Source: Chromatiaceae bacterium (GTDB taxonomy: Bacteria; Pseudomonadota; Gammaproteobacteria; Chromatiales; Chromatiaceae). Taken from it: DNA of 64,000 nucleotides. A program made the translations under genes and the position numbers. The stretch lies in NCBI GenBank assembly GCA_024235255.1, contig JACKMT010000002.1, positions 496,001 through 560,000 on the forward strand. The letters are read 5' to 3'. Below the pieces are notes generated by a model, which was not told where the DNA came from, searched no databases, and saw only the letters and a program-made list of their open reading frames with translations. Numbering within the stretch: position 1 is the stretch's first letter; the number at the start of each line of letters is the position of its first letter. Positions 7,791-15,777 of this stretch are shown piece after piece.

Positions 7791-10358
7791 ATGAAGTCAG
7801 CCTATCTGCCCGGCATTCCACCCTGGCTCAGCTATGGGGTGCTCTATTTTCTGAGCGTTTACCTTACCCTCTATTTCAGCGGCGGGGATACCGTGAATGT
7901 AGCGGTGTGGCTGGCGTCGGGGTTTGCGCTGGCAGGAGTGATGTTGCATGGCTACTGGGTGCTCCCGGGAATTCTTGTCGGCGCGCTGCTGGCACTGCAG
8001 GCGAATCAGCTATCCATTGCCAGTAGTGCAATTCACGCATTGGGCGCGGTGGCCGCAGCTTTGACGGCGGGCGCTCTGTTGCGCAGTCAGGAGCCTCCGT
8101 ACAGGCTGTTGCAGAATAGCCAGCAGATGAGCAAATTTCTGCTTTCCTCTTCCCTGATTTTTCCGCTGTTCGCAATTCTGGCGAGCCTGGTAATCGTTTA
8201 TCTTGATGGTCGCAGCATCCGCGATTCAATAGCGCCGATCATCATCTCCGTCTGGCTCTCCCATACGATTGGCATCTTCCTGGTCGCTCCGCTGGTGCTG
8301 GCCTGGCGCACACGCAGCGGATCAGACAGCCTCTGGCACCGCTTCGAAGCGCTGCTCCTGGCGCTGGCCACAATCGCCATATGCATACTGCTGCAGGGTG
8401 AGCTGATACCGGAAAAGGCGCCTGATTTCCCGCTCTCCTATCTGCCGTTTCCGGTGCTCGCCTGGGCATTCCTCAGATTCCGTTCGCGCGCCACCACGCT
8501 GGTGCTGCTGTCGCTTGCCGCCGCTTCAGTCGCAGGCAGCTATGCGGGTCAGGGACCATTCGCCGTCGGCAACCCGCATCCCAACGATCTGCCACTGCAG
8601 ATCTATATTCTGGTGATGGCAGTCACGGCGCTGATCGGCACCACCCAAGTCAGCAACAGACAGCAAAAAATGCAGCGCATGGCGCTTGCAAGCAAAGTAA
8701 TCACCCACTCTCCGGAAGGCATCATCGTCACCGACCCCGGCGGCGTCATCCTCTCGGCCAATCCGGCTTTTTTCGTCTCCACCGGCTTCCAGCCCGGCGA
8801 TATAGCCGGACAATCCATCCGCAAATTGACGTCGGTGCATCACAACAAAGACTTCTTTACCAACATCTGGCGCCAGCTGCGGCTGAAAGGCCAGTGGGAA
8901 GGGGAGATCTGGAACCGCAACAAAGAGGGTGAAATTCATCCTCAATGGCTCAGCTTGACGGCGATTACCGACAAGGATCAGCACCCTACCCACTATCTGG
9001 GAATCTATTCAGATGTTTCGCGCCAGAAACAGGTGCAGGAGCGGCTGCACCGTCTTGCGTACCACGACGTACTGACCGGCCTCCCCAATCGTCAGCTGTT
9101 CAACGACCGGCTGAACCAGGCGTTGAAGTACGCCAACAGAAACAACTCCCGGCTGGCGCTTTTTTTCGTTGACCTTGACCGGTTTAAAAATGTCAACGAC
9201 ACGCTGGGCCACAGCGTTGGGGACAAGGTGTTGCAGTTCACCGCTGAACGGCTCAATAAGTGCATCCGCCAGACAGATACCCTATCCAGGCTGGGTGGTG
9301 ACGAGTTCACCATCATCATTCAGGACATCAATGAAAACTTCGATACCGTCCTGGTCGCAGAAAAGGTGGTAAAAGCGTTTCAGACACCGCTGCTGGTGGA
9401 CGAGCAGGAGCTGTTCATGACGCCGAGCATCGGCATCGCCATGTTTCCCAGCGACGCCACGACCAGCGAAGAGCTGATCAAATATGCGGATACCGCCATG
9501 TACCGCGCGAAAGATCTGGGCGGCAACGGTTTTCAGTTTTTTGCCGCTGATATGAGCGATCCGGTGCGCTGGAGCCTGACCATAGAGAATGCGCTGCGCC
9601 GGGCGATCGAGCAGAAGACCATCACGCTGGAGTATCAACCGCAGTTCGATCTGCGCAGCGGCGATATCATCGGGCTGGAAGCACTGGCCCGCTGGCAGCA
9701 TCACGGCCTCGAAGAGACCCCGCCCGAAATATTCATCAAGGTTGCCGAAGAGACAGGATTGATCCATCGTATGGGCGACCAGATTCTGGAGATGGCCTGC
9801 CGGCAGGCTGCGCACTGGCAGCAGGAGGGATTCAAGCACCTGAAAGTTTCCGTCAATATTTCGCTGCTGCAGCTCAAACAGAGCGATTTCGCCGACCGCC
9901 TGCAAAAGATTGTCAGAGAGAGCGGCGTGGCACTGGATCTGATCGAACTGGAGATCACCGAGAGCACATTGATGGAGAACGCCGGCTTTATGGAGAGCCT
10001 GATAAATATGCTGTCGGTTCAGGGTTTCCGCATCGCTATTGACGACTTCGGCACCGGTTACTCTTCGCTCAGCTATCTCAAACGGCTGGCGATCGATCGC
10101 ATTAAAATCGACAGTTCATTCATCAGGGACCTCCCGAATGCCGCCAACGACGCAGCCATATGCAATGCGATCATCTCCATGGCCCACAATCTGAATCTGA
10201 ACGTGATCGCGGAAGGGGTGGAGACCGATGAGCAGATGGAGTATCTGCGCAAAATGCGCTGCGACGAAATCCAGGGCTATGTATTCAGCCACCCGGTGGG
10301 TCCCCAGCAGATCACCGAGATGATCCACCAGGGCTACTGGCACCTATCGAAGCAGTAG
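7791..10358 (+). CDS. MASE1-PAS-GGDEF-EAL c-di-GMP signalling protein
   Basis: An 855-residue inner-membrane protein. The first about 285 residues are a multi-pass sensor of the MASE1 type. A PAS domain (about 295-415) follows, then a GGDEF domain with the intact motif GGDEF at 502-506 and an RxxD inhibitory site five residues before it (RQTD). The EAL domain has LEALARW (EAL at 630-632), DDFGTGYSS and AEGVET. All catalytic signatures for both cyclase and phosphodiesterase look present, so net activity cannot be predicted. The ATG is preceded by TAAGGA. The signal sensed is unknown; MASE1 and PAS suggest a small molecule or redox input. Confidence 0.93.
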   Translation: MKSAYLPGIPPWLSYGVLYFLSVYLTLYFSGGDTVNVAVWLASGFALAGVMLHGYWVLPGILVGALLALQANQLSIASSAIHALGAVAAALTAGALLRSQEPPYRLLQNSQQMSKFLLSSSLIFPLFAILASLVIVYLDGRSIRDSIAPIIISVWLSHTIGIFLVAPLVLAWRTRSGSDSLWHRFEALLLALATIAICILLQGELIPEKAPDFPLSYLPFPVLAWAFLRFRSRATTLVLLSLAAASVAGSYAGQGPFAVGNPHPNDLPLQIYILVMAVTALIGTTQVSNRQQKMQRMALASKVITHSPEGIIVTDPGGVILSANPAFFVSTGFQPGDIAGQSIRKLTSVHHNKDFFTNIWRQLRLKGQWEGEIWNRNKEGEIHPQWLSLTAITDKDQHPTHYLGIYSDVSRQKQVQERLHRLAYHDVLTGLPNRQLFNDRLNQALKYANRNNSRLALFFVDLDRFKNVNDTLGHSVGDKVLQFTAERLNKCIRQTDTLSRLGGDEFTIIIQDINENFDTVLVAEKVVKAFQTPLLVDEQELFMTPSIGIAMFPSDATTSEELIKYADTAMYRAKDLGGNGFQFFAADMSDPVRWSLTIENALRRAIEQKTITLEYQPQFDLRSGDIIGLEALARWQHHGLEETPPEIFIKVAEETGLIHRMGDQILEMACRQAAHWQQEGFKHLKVSVNISLLQLKQSDFADRLQKIVRESGVALDLIELEITESTLMENAGFMESLINMLSVQGFRIAIDDFGTGYSSLSYLKRLAIDRIKIDSSFIRDLPNAANDAAICNAIISMAHNLNLNVIAEGVETDEQMEYLRKMRCDEIQGYVFSHPVGPQQITEMIHQGYWHLSKQ

Positions 10359-10454
10359 GACCGGCATCCGCTTTTATCTCAACTTACCAATAGCACCTTA
10401 CCGGAACATTCACGGCCAGGTGGGAAATGAGGACGCAATGCCGAACGGGTTCTA

Positions 10455-10916
10455 TCACGAATCGCACCAGCGCTGCACCGCGGCCTCCGCCCGCTCTATC
10501 TCACGTTGCCGCTCTGCATTATCCAGATAGCGCCGCCCCCCATCTTCCAGCGGCTGATACAGCCTGGCGTTGCCATACTCACGCAGCCTGTTGCGCGCAT
10601 AGGCGCAGTTTTGGGAGCGTTGACGCTCCTCCGCCGCGGCTTGCTGGCGCTGCTGCGCTCTGGCCTCACGCTCCTCCCGGTAGGCATCAAGCATCCGCTC
10701 CTGCTGAATCCGGCGCTCCGCGTCGAGCTGCTGCTGATTGATCCCGCCTGGGCTGGGTTCAGGTTCGCTGAGTTCCAGCCTTTGCGCACCCCCGCTTTTG
10801 GGTTGGTCACTGAAATGGACCTTGCCCCGCTCGTCCACCCAACGATAAACCTCCGCCTGGATGCTGCCCACGGCCAGCACTCCGGCCATTGCCAAGACAG
10901 AAAAACGCATGCTCAT
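10455..10916 (-). CDS. DUF4124-domain exported protein
   Basis: A 153-residue protein with an N-terminal signal peptide ending about VGSIQA, directly followed by the DUF4124 signature EVYRWVDERGKVHFSDQP. The middle (about 60-110) is a charged Glu/Arg/Gln-rich helix, probably coiled coil, and the C-terminus has two Cys residues that may form a periplasmic disulfide. Function is unknown; the family is common in Gammaproteobacteria. The ATG at 10916 is preceded by GGGAGG at good spacing. It lies 12 bp beyond the stop of the GGDEF gene and probably shares its transcript. Confidence 0.8.
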   Translation of the reverse strand: MSMRFSVLAMAGVLAVGSIQAEVYRWVDERGKVHFSDQPKSGGAQRLELSEPEPSPGGINQQQLDAERRIQQERMLDAYREEREARAQQRQQAAAEERQRSQNCAYARNRLREYGNARLYQPLEDGGRRYLDNAERQREIERAEAAVQRWCDS

Positions 10917-10928
10917 CAGCCCCTCCCT

Positions 10929-12734
10929 TCAATCGAAAAGCAATGTCCACTGCCCGGGACCGGCCGACGACTCAGCGCTGCAGACCCGGTTCCTCCCCTG
11001 TTTCTTGGCCTGGTATAGCGCCAGATCGGCACGCTCGATGAAGCCGGGTATGGACTCGCCCACCTGACGCAGCGCGGTGCCGATACTGATGGTCACGCGC
11101 AGGCCGGAAAAGGTTCCCTGAAAGCGGGTCGCGGCGATCTTCTGCCGCAACCGCTCGGCAACCGCAGCAATTTCCACTGCCGGGTCGCCCACCACAATCA
11201 GACCGAACTCCTCACCGCCGAGCCGGACCGGCAGGTCACCGGCGCGCGCATCGGCCTGGATGATATGTGCCACGCGGCACAACACTTCATCCCCGCGCAC
11301 GTGCCCATACTGGTCGTTAACCTGTTTGAAATGGTCTACATCCAACATCGCCAGCGCCACCGGCGTGCCGCCGGAGCGGTCATGGATCTCGAACAGGCGG
11401 CGCAGGGTATCCTCCATATAAAAACGGGTAAACAGTCCGGTCAGCGGATCCCGAATAGAGCGTTCGTAAAACTTCTGCCGCTCCAGCTCAATCCCGCGGT
11501 AGATGGTCTCCCGCTCGACCGCGACCTGCAGTGCAGCCGACATCTGCTCCATCATATGGCAGATGTGGCTGTCCATCTCGATCTCTGCTGCGACCGAGAT
11601 CACCACCACACCATACATCCACTCCTCCTCGCCCTTGAACAGCGGCAGCATCATCCGTTGACGATCTGTGGTTCCCAGTCCGCGCTGTAGGGTAATCGGC
11701 CTGAAACTGCTCTCCACCCGACCCTGCCAGCTCTCCCTGCTGATACCGAACAATTTGGATATCTGGCGCGGAGGCGATGCGGCCACCCCCCGGTAACGGC
11801 TCTCCGGCGCCAGATGCAGCACCGTATCGTCCTCCAGCTGGACGTAGAATTCGAGCAACTCCACCGGCATTGCCCGCCTGAGAATCGCCAGCAGACGATC
11901 GGCGATCTCGCGAAAGTCGCGCGAGATAACCATGGTCGATGTGATATCCCTGAGCATCGCATTAAGACGCGAGAGCCGCTGGATATCGGTATCCTTGCCG
12001 GCCATCAAATGGAGCCCGCATTCAACACCCTTCAGCTCACGGATGGTTTTCTGCACCAGGTTTCCCGCCAGCAGATAACCGTGCTGCGGCGCGATCATCC
12101 GTAGCGGAAAATGCTCGATACGGCTCAATGCCTGACTGAGCACCTCCCGGCTGGGGAAATAGTGTTCGTGGAAAGAGCGGATGGTCTCAAAGTACGCTTC
12201 GCCCTCATCGGCAAACAACGAATCAAACTCTCGGAATCCGGCGCACAGATCGCTGGAGAAGAGCGTACCGGTGGCGGAATCGAAACTGCAATACGCACCT
12301 GGGAAATGGGCGTAGGGAGTAAACACAAACTGCAGCAGGCGATGCGGCAGCGGCAACTGCCACTGGTTATCCTCAACCAACCAGAATGGAAGTGTCAGAT
12401 CGTAGTGCCGGATCATTTCGGCCGCCCGCCAGTGGCTGACGATGCGTGCATCGCCGCGTTCGACCCGCTGATCGATCAGCGTCAGCGCGCTGGTCAGCGA
12501 TGGATCCTGGTGATGGCATATAAACCAGCGGATGCTGGAAAATGGGACGATCTGCTCGATCTTGCGCAGCGTCTCGGCAAAGGTGAGCCGCGAACCCGGA
12601 TCGATCAATACCGACTGGTCACCCTGCTCGATCAGATAGCTATTGCCCTGCAACCGCTCGTCGGGCAGATCGCATCCTACCCACCAGACACGCTCGGCCA
12701 ACTGCACCGCGTTGGAGGTACCAGGCTGATTCAC
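10929..12734 (-). CDS. Metallo-beta-lactamase-like/GAF/GGDEF diguanylate cyclase
   Basis: A 601-residue soluble three-domain protein. Residues about 10-230 are a metallo-beta-lactamase fold of the flavodiiron/ODP type (ligand candidates H75, D77, H143, D162, H218). The usual H-x-E-x-D-H reads H-Q-D-P-S-L, so two metal ligands are lost. A GAF-like domain (about 255-410) follows, then a cyclase domain with GGEEF and an RxxD inhibitory site (RAGD) five residues before it. The chosen start is GTG 12734, overlapping the upstream stop in GTGA, which implies translational coupling to the preceding cyclase gene; an earlier ATG at 12809 is possible. The sensed signal may be oxygen or redox, but the altered site makes this uncertain. 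Confidence 0.85.
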   Translation of the reverse strand: MNQPGTSNAVQLAERVWWVGCDLPDERLQGNSYLIEQGDQSVLIDPGSRLTFAETLRKIEQIVPFSSIRWFICHHQDPSLTSALTLIDQRVERGDARIVSHWRAAEMIRHYDLTLPFWLVEDNQWQLPLPHRLLQFVFTPYAHFPGAYCSFDSATGTLFSSDLCAGFREFDSLFADEGEAYFETIRSFHEHYFPSREVLSQALSRIEHFPLRMIAPQHGYLLAGNLVQKTIRELKGVECGLHLMAGKDTDIQRLSRLNAMLRDITSTMVISRDFREIADRLLAILRRAMPVELLEFYVQLEDDTVLHLAPESRYRGVAASPPRQISKLFGISRESWQGRVESSFRPITLQRGLGTTDRQRMMLPLFKGEEEWMYGVVVISVAAEIEMDSHICHMMEQMSAALQVAVERETIYRGIELERQKFYERSIRDPLTGLFTRFYMEDTLRRLFEIHDRSGGTPVALAMLDVDHFKQVNDQYGHVRGDEVLCRVAHIIQADARAGDLPVRLGGEEFGLIVVGDPAVEIAAVAERLRQKIAATRFQGTFSGLRVTISIGTALRQVGESIPGFIERADLALYQAKKQGRNRVCSAESSAGPGQWTLLFD

Positions 12735-13399
12735 GGCCGCAAAAGCTCGTCTTTCTCTTCCCTGCCAACCTGCCCCTTCGGGCGGACGGCGGCATAATCC
12801 GGATGACACACCCGGTTGCGCCCCCCGATCTTTGCCTGATAGAGAAAAGCGTCTGCCCGTTCCACGAACTCTCCCGGAGTCAGATCCTCCCCTTTTCTTG
12901 AGACATCGACACCCATACTGGCAGTGACAGAAAACCGTTGATCGCCAAATTCAATCGGCGATTGCTGAATAACGAGCCGCAGGCGATTGGCGACGGCAAC
13001 CGCGTGGGGCAGCTCAGTTGCCGGCAGCAGCAGCGCAAACTCTTCACCCCCATAACGGCAGGGGATGTCTATTTTCCGCAGCTCGTTTTTTATCAGGGAG
13101 GCGCACCGGCGCAGCGTCTGGTTGCCGGCCTCGTGCCCCCAGTCATCATTGACTCGCTTGAAATGGTCCAGATCTACCATGATCAACGCGGTAGGCTGGC
13201 TATTGCGTCTGGTACGCTCCAGCTCCTGCTCCGCCAGTTGGAGGAAGTGACGGTAGTTGTACAGTCCGGTCAGCGAGTCTACGTGCACCTGCTCGGAGAG
13301 CTCGCTGATCTGCATCCGTGCCTGGTGCAGTTCGTCGAGACGCACGCAACTGGCCTCCCCAATCGGGCAGCGCTCACTCTCTTTGTCCCCGGGGCTCAT
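12731..13399 (-). CDS. Diguanylate cyclase (GGDEF only)
   Basis: A 222-residue cytoplasmic protein with a short N-terminal helical segment and a full GGDEF domain (about 40-200): DSLTGLYNYRHF, MVDLDHFKRVND, GGEEF preceded by RKID, the RxxD inhibitory site at correct spacing, and ERADAFLYQAK. It should make c-di-GMP from two GTP. No sensor domain is visible. The stop overlaps the GTG of the MBL-GAF-GGDEF gene by 4 bases (GTGA). Two cyclases translated in tandem suggest coordinated or hetero-assembled signalling. Confidence 0.9.
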   Translation of the reverse strand: MSPGDKESERCPIGEASCVRLDELHQARMQISELSEQVHVDSLTGLYNYRHFLQLAEQELERTRRNSQPTALIMVDLDHFKRVNDDWGHEAGNQTLRRCASLIKNELRKIDIPCRYGGEEFALLLPATELPHAVAVANRLRLVIQQSPIEFGDQRFSVTASMGVDVSRKGEDLTPGEFVERADAFLYQAKIGGRNRVCHPDYAAVRPKGQVGREEKDELLRP

Positions 13400-13455
13400 T
13401 CAGTTTCGATCCACCAATATACAGGTTGCAATCGATTCTACCGTTTATTGAGGGC

Positions 13456-13484
13456 AAAAAAAAACGGGTGCCGAAGCACCCGTT
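13456..13484 (-). terminator. Rho-independent terminator after amtB
   Basis: On the - strand a perfect 9-bp stem AACGGGTGC/GCACCCGTT with a TTCG tetraloop is followed by a T tract. It ends the glnK-amtB transcript and insulates it from the diguanylate cyclase gene downstream. Confidence 0.93.
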
Positions 13485-13508
13485 CCTTGCTGCCGGTGAG
13501 TTCCGGAA

Positions 13509-14804
13509 TCAGCTGGCAGAGCCGCGGGAACCGACGAACTCGGGATAGGCTTCCAAGCCGCATTCGCCGATATCCACGCCTGCGTACTCTTCCTCTTCGC
13601 TGACCCTGATACCCATGACCAATTTGATCACCAGCCAGACGACGAAACTGACCCCGAACACCCAGCCGAAAATCGTCGCCATGCCAGCCAGCTGTCCACC
13701 GAAAGAGGTCTCGGGGTTGGTCAGCGGGACCGCCAGCAGTCCCCAGATACCGACCGTGCCGTGCACCGAGATGGCACCGACCGGATCGTCGATTCTCAGC
13801 TTGTCCAGCGTCACGATGGAGAATACCACCAGCGCACCGCCGGCGGCGCCGATCAGCGTGGCGGCCAGCGGTGTCGGCGTCGAAGGCTCAGCCGTGATTG
13901 CGACCAGCCCGGCCAACGCGCCGTTAAGGGCCATGGTCAGGTCCGCCTTGCCAAACAGCATACGGGCAACCAGAAGGGCGACAAGCACGCCACCGGCGGC
14001 GGCGGCATTGGTATTGACGAATACCATGGCAACCGAATTGGCGTTCACCACATCGCCCAGCTTGAGCACGGAACCACCGTTGAAACCGAACCACCCCAGC
14101 CAGAGAATGAAGGTGCCGAGCGCTGCCAGCGGCATATTGGCACCCGGTATCGGCCGAACTTCGCCGTTGGGTCCGTACTTGCCCTTTCTGGCGCCGAGCA
14201 GCAATACGCCGGCGAGGGCGGCCGAAGCACCGGCCAGATGCACAATGCCGGAACCGGCAAAGTCGGAGAAGCCCAGATCACCCAGCGAGTAGATGCCGAA
14301 CACGCTCTTGCCACCCCAGGTCCAGGCGCCTTCCATCGGGTAGATAAACGCGGTCATTGCCATCGCGAAAAATATGAACGACCAGAGTTTCATGCGTTCT
14401 GCGACGGCGCCGGAGACGATCGACATGGCGGTTGCCACAAACACCACCTGAAAGAAGAAATCCGAAGCGTTGGCGTAGACCGAATCTCCGCCGAAGCCCG
14501 CCTCGGCAGACTCCTTGAGTACCGCTGCGGTGAGGGCATCTGCGCTCTCCGCGCCATCCAGGGCGATGCCGCTGAGGAACAGACCGCCGTCGTACATGAG
14601 TTCGTAGCCGACGACCAGATAAGCGGTACAGGCGATCGCGAACAACACCACGTTCTTAGTCAGTATTTCAGCCGTGTTCTTGGCCCGGACCAAGCCCGCT
14701 TCAAGCATCGCGAAACCGGCTGCCATCCACATCACCAACGCACCCATCACCAGAAAGTAGAATGTATCCAGTGCGTACTGCAGTTCAAAAATCTGATTTT
14801 CCAT
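13509..14804 (-). CDS. amtB: Ammonium transporter
   Basis: A 431-residue inner-membrane ammonium/ammonia channel of the Amt/Rh family with 11 expected membrane segments. The N-terminus has MWMAAGFAMLEAGLVRAKN. The pore histidines are in GSGIVHLAG and ISVHGTVGIWG. There is no long cleavable signal peptide. It follows glnK by 11 bp in the classic glnK-amtB pair; GlnK would dock on AmtB and block it when nitrogen is plentiful. Expression should depend on the sigma-54/NtrC elements upstream of glnK. Confidence 0.96.
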   Translation of the reverse strand: MENQIFELQYALDTFYFLVMGALVMWMAAGFAMLEAGLVRAKNTAEILTKNVVLFAIACTAYLVVGYELMYDGGLFLSGIALDGAESADALTAAVLKESAEAGFGGDSVYANASDFFFQVVFVATAMSIVSGAVAERMKLWSFIFFAMAMTAFIYPMEGAWTWGGKSVFGIYSLGDLGFSDFAGSGIVHLAGASAALAGVLLLGARKGKYGPNGEVRPIPGANMPLAALGTFILWLGWFGFNGGSVLKLGDVVNANSVAMVFVNTNAAAAGGVLVALLVARMLFGKADLTMALNGALAGLVAITAEPSTPTPLAATLIGAAGGALVVFSIVTLDKLRIDDPVGAISVHGTVGIWGLLAVPLTNPETSFGGQLAGMATIFGWVFGVSFVVWLVIKLVMGIRVSEEEEYAGVDIGECGLEAYPEFVGSRGSAS

Positions 14805-14815
14805 CTTACTTCCCC

Positions 14816-15154
14816 TTACAGCGCTTCGACATCGGTTTCACCGGTACGGATGCGGACCACCTGCTCAAGGCTGGAGACGAAAATTTTTCCGTCGCCGATC
14901 TTGCCGGTCTTGGCCGCTGACGAAATCGCCTCGATGACCTGGTCAACTTTTGCCGAGTCGATTGCCACTTCGATCTTGATCTTGGGCAGAAAATCCACCA
15001 CGTACTCGGCACCCCGGTAAAGTTCCGTATGCCCTTTTTGCCGGCCAAAGCCTTTCACCTCAATGACGGTTATGCCGGAAGCACCCACCTCGGAAAGCGC
15101 TTCGCGTACATCATCCAGCTTGAATGGCTTGATGATTGCGGTTACAAGTTTCAT
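14816..15154 (-). CDS. glnK: Nitrogen regulatory protein P-II (GlnK)
   Basis: A 112-residue trimeric P-II signal protein that reports 2-oxoglutarate, ATP/ADP and glutamine status. MKLVTAIIKPFKLDDVREAL is the conserved N-terminus, the T-loop is GRQKGHTELYRGAEY with the uridylylated Tyr, and KIGDGKIFV is the nucleotide-binding B-loop. The start at 15154 is set by this conserved N-terminus although the frame is open 29 codons upstream. Linkage to amtB 11 bp downstream argues for GlnK rather than GlnB. Confidence 0.96.
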   Translation of the reverse strand: MKLVTAIIKPFKLDDVREALSEVGASGITVIEVKGFGRQKGHTELYRGAEYVVDFLPKIKIEVAIDSAKVDQVIEAISSAAKTGKIGDGKIFVSSLEQVVRIRTGETDVEAL

Positions 15155-15246
15155 CTTTATCTCTATCTCCTGCTCTGTGAATGTTTTGAACAACTCAAGC
15201 CGTTCAAAAATGGACCGGGAACAACCGACCCTTCTGACCATTGCTC

Positions 15247-15262
15247 AGCATCTCCCGTGCCA
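15247..15262 (-). promoter_or_regulatory. Sigma-54 promoter of glnK-amtB
   Basis: On the - strand the sequence TGGCACGGGAGATGCT matches the sigma-54 consensus TGGCACG-N4-TTGC at all positions but one, with the correct GG-GC spacing. It lies 93 bp upstream of the glnK ATG, giving a predicted start near 15236 and a leader of about 80 nt. Confidence 0.85.
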
Positions 15263-15367
15263 ATCGTATTTTTTTCATTACTTTTCTATAGTTATTGGGG
15301 ATTAACAGTGCCGGACCAACAACCGGCGCACCAAATTAGCCCCACTCATACAGGTTAAATCGGCGAG

Positions 15368-15384
15368 CGCACTATTTTAGTGCG
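15368..15384. promoter_or_regulatory. NtrC-like enhancer site
   Basis: CGCACTATTTTAGTGCG is a perfect 7-bp inverted repeat with GCAC-N7-GTGC, the NtrC operator pattern. It is centred about 140 bp upstream of the predicted glnK transcription start, a typical enhancer distance. A weaker half-site CGCACCA lies at 15327-15333. The site is also about 70 bp upstream of divergent ubiK. Confidence 0.75.
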
Positions 15385-15449
15385 TCACAATACTAACCCG
15401 CAGATAACAGGACTGGACAAGGTGCCGCGAGGCGGCTAATGTGGCTGCT

Positions 15450-15701
15450 ATGATTGATCCAAAAGTATTTGACGACCTGGCCAAGAAGGTTGCAGCCAGC
15501 GTTCCGGACGGGCTCCAGGCGATCCAGAACGATCTGCAGAAAAACCTGCGCGCGGCAGTTGCGGCGGGGCTCTCGCATCTCGATCTGGTGACCCGCGAAG
15601 AGTTCGATATCCAGGCATCGGTTCTCGCTCGCACGCGGGAGAAGCTGGAGTTGCTGGAGCAACAGATTGCCAAGCTGGAGCAGCAACTGCCCCAGGATTG
15701 A
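15450..15701 (+). CDS. ubiK: Ubiquinone biosynthesis accessory factor UbiK (YqiC/BMFP)
   Basis: An 83-residue protein matching the BMFP family: MIDPKVFDDLAKKV at the N-terminus, LVTREEFDIQ in the middle and a leucine-heptad coiled coil (about 53-80). UbiK helps the Ubi complex in aerobic ubiquinone synthesis and forms trimers through the coiled coil. The ATG at 15450 is preferred to a GTG three codons upstream because the family starts at MIDP. It is divergent from glnK and upstream of comM. Confidence 0.88.
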   Translation: MIDPKVFDDLAKKVAASVPDGLQAIQNDLQKNLRAAVAAGLSHLDLVTREEFDIQASVLARTREKLELLEQQIAKLEQQLPQD

Positions 15702-15777
15702 ATCTCAAGCCAGTCAACATTGAGCTGCCGGCAACGGATTGCCGGCGTTAATACCTCGACCACCAAGGAAGGTGTGT

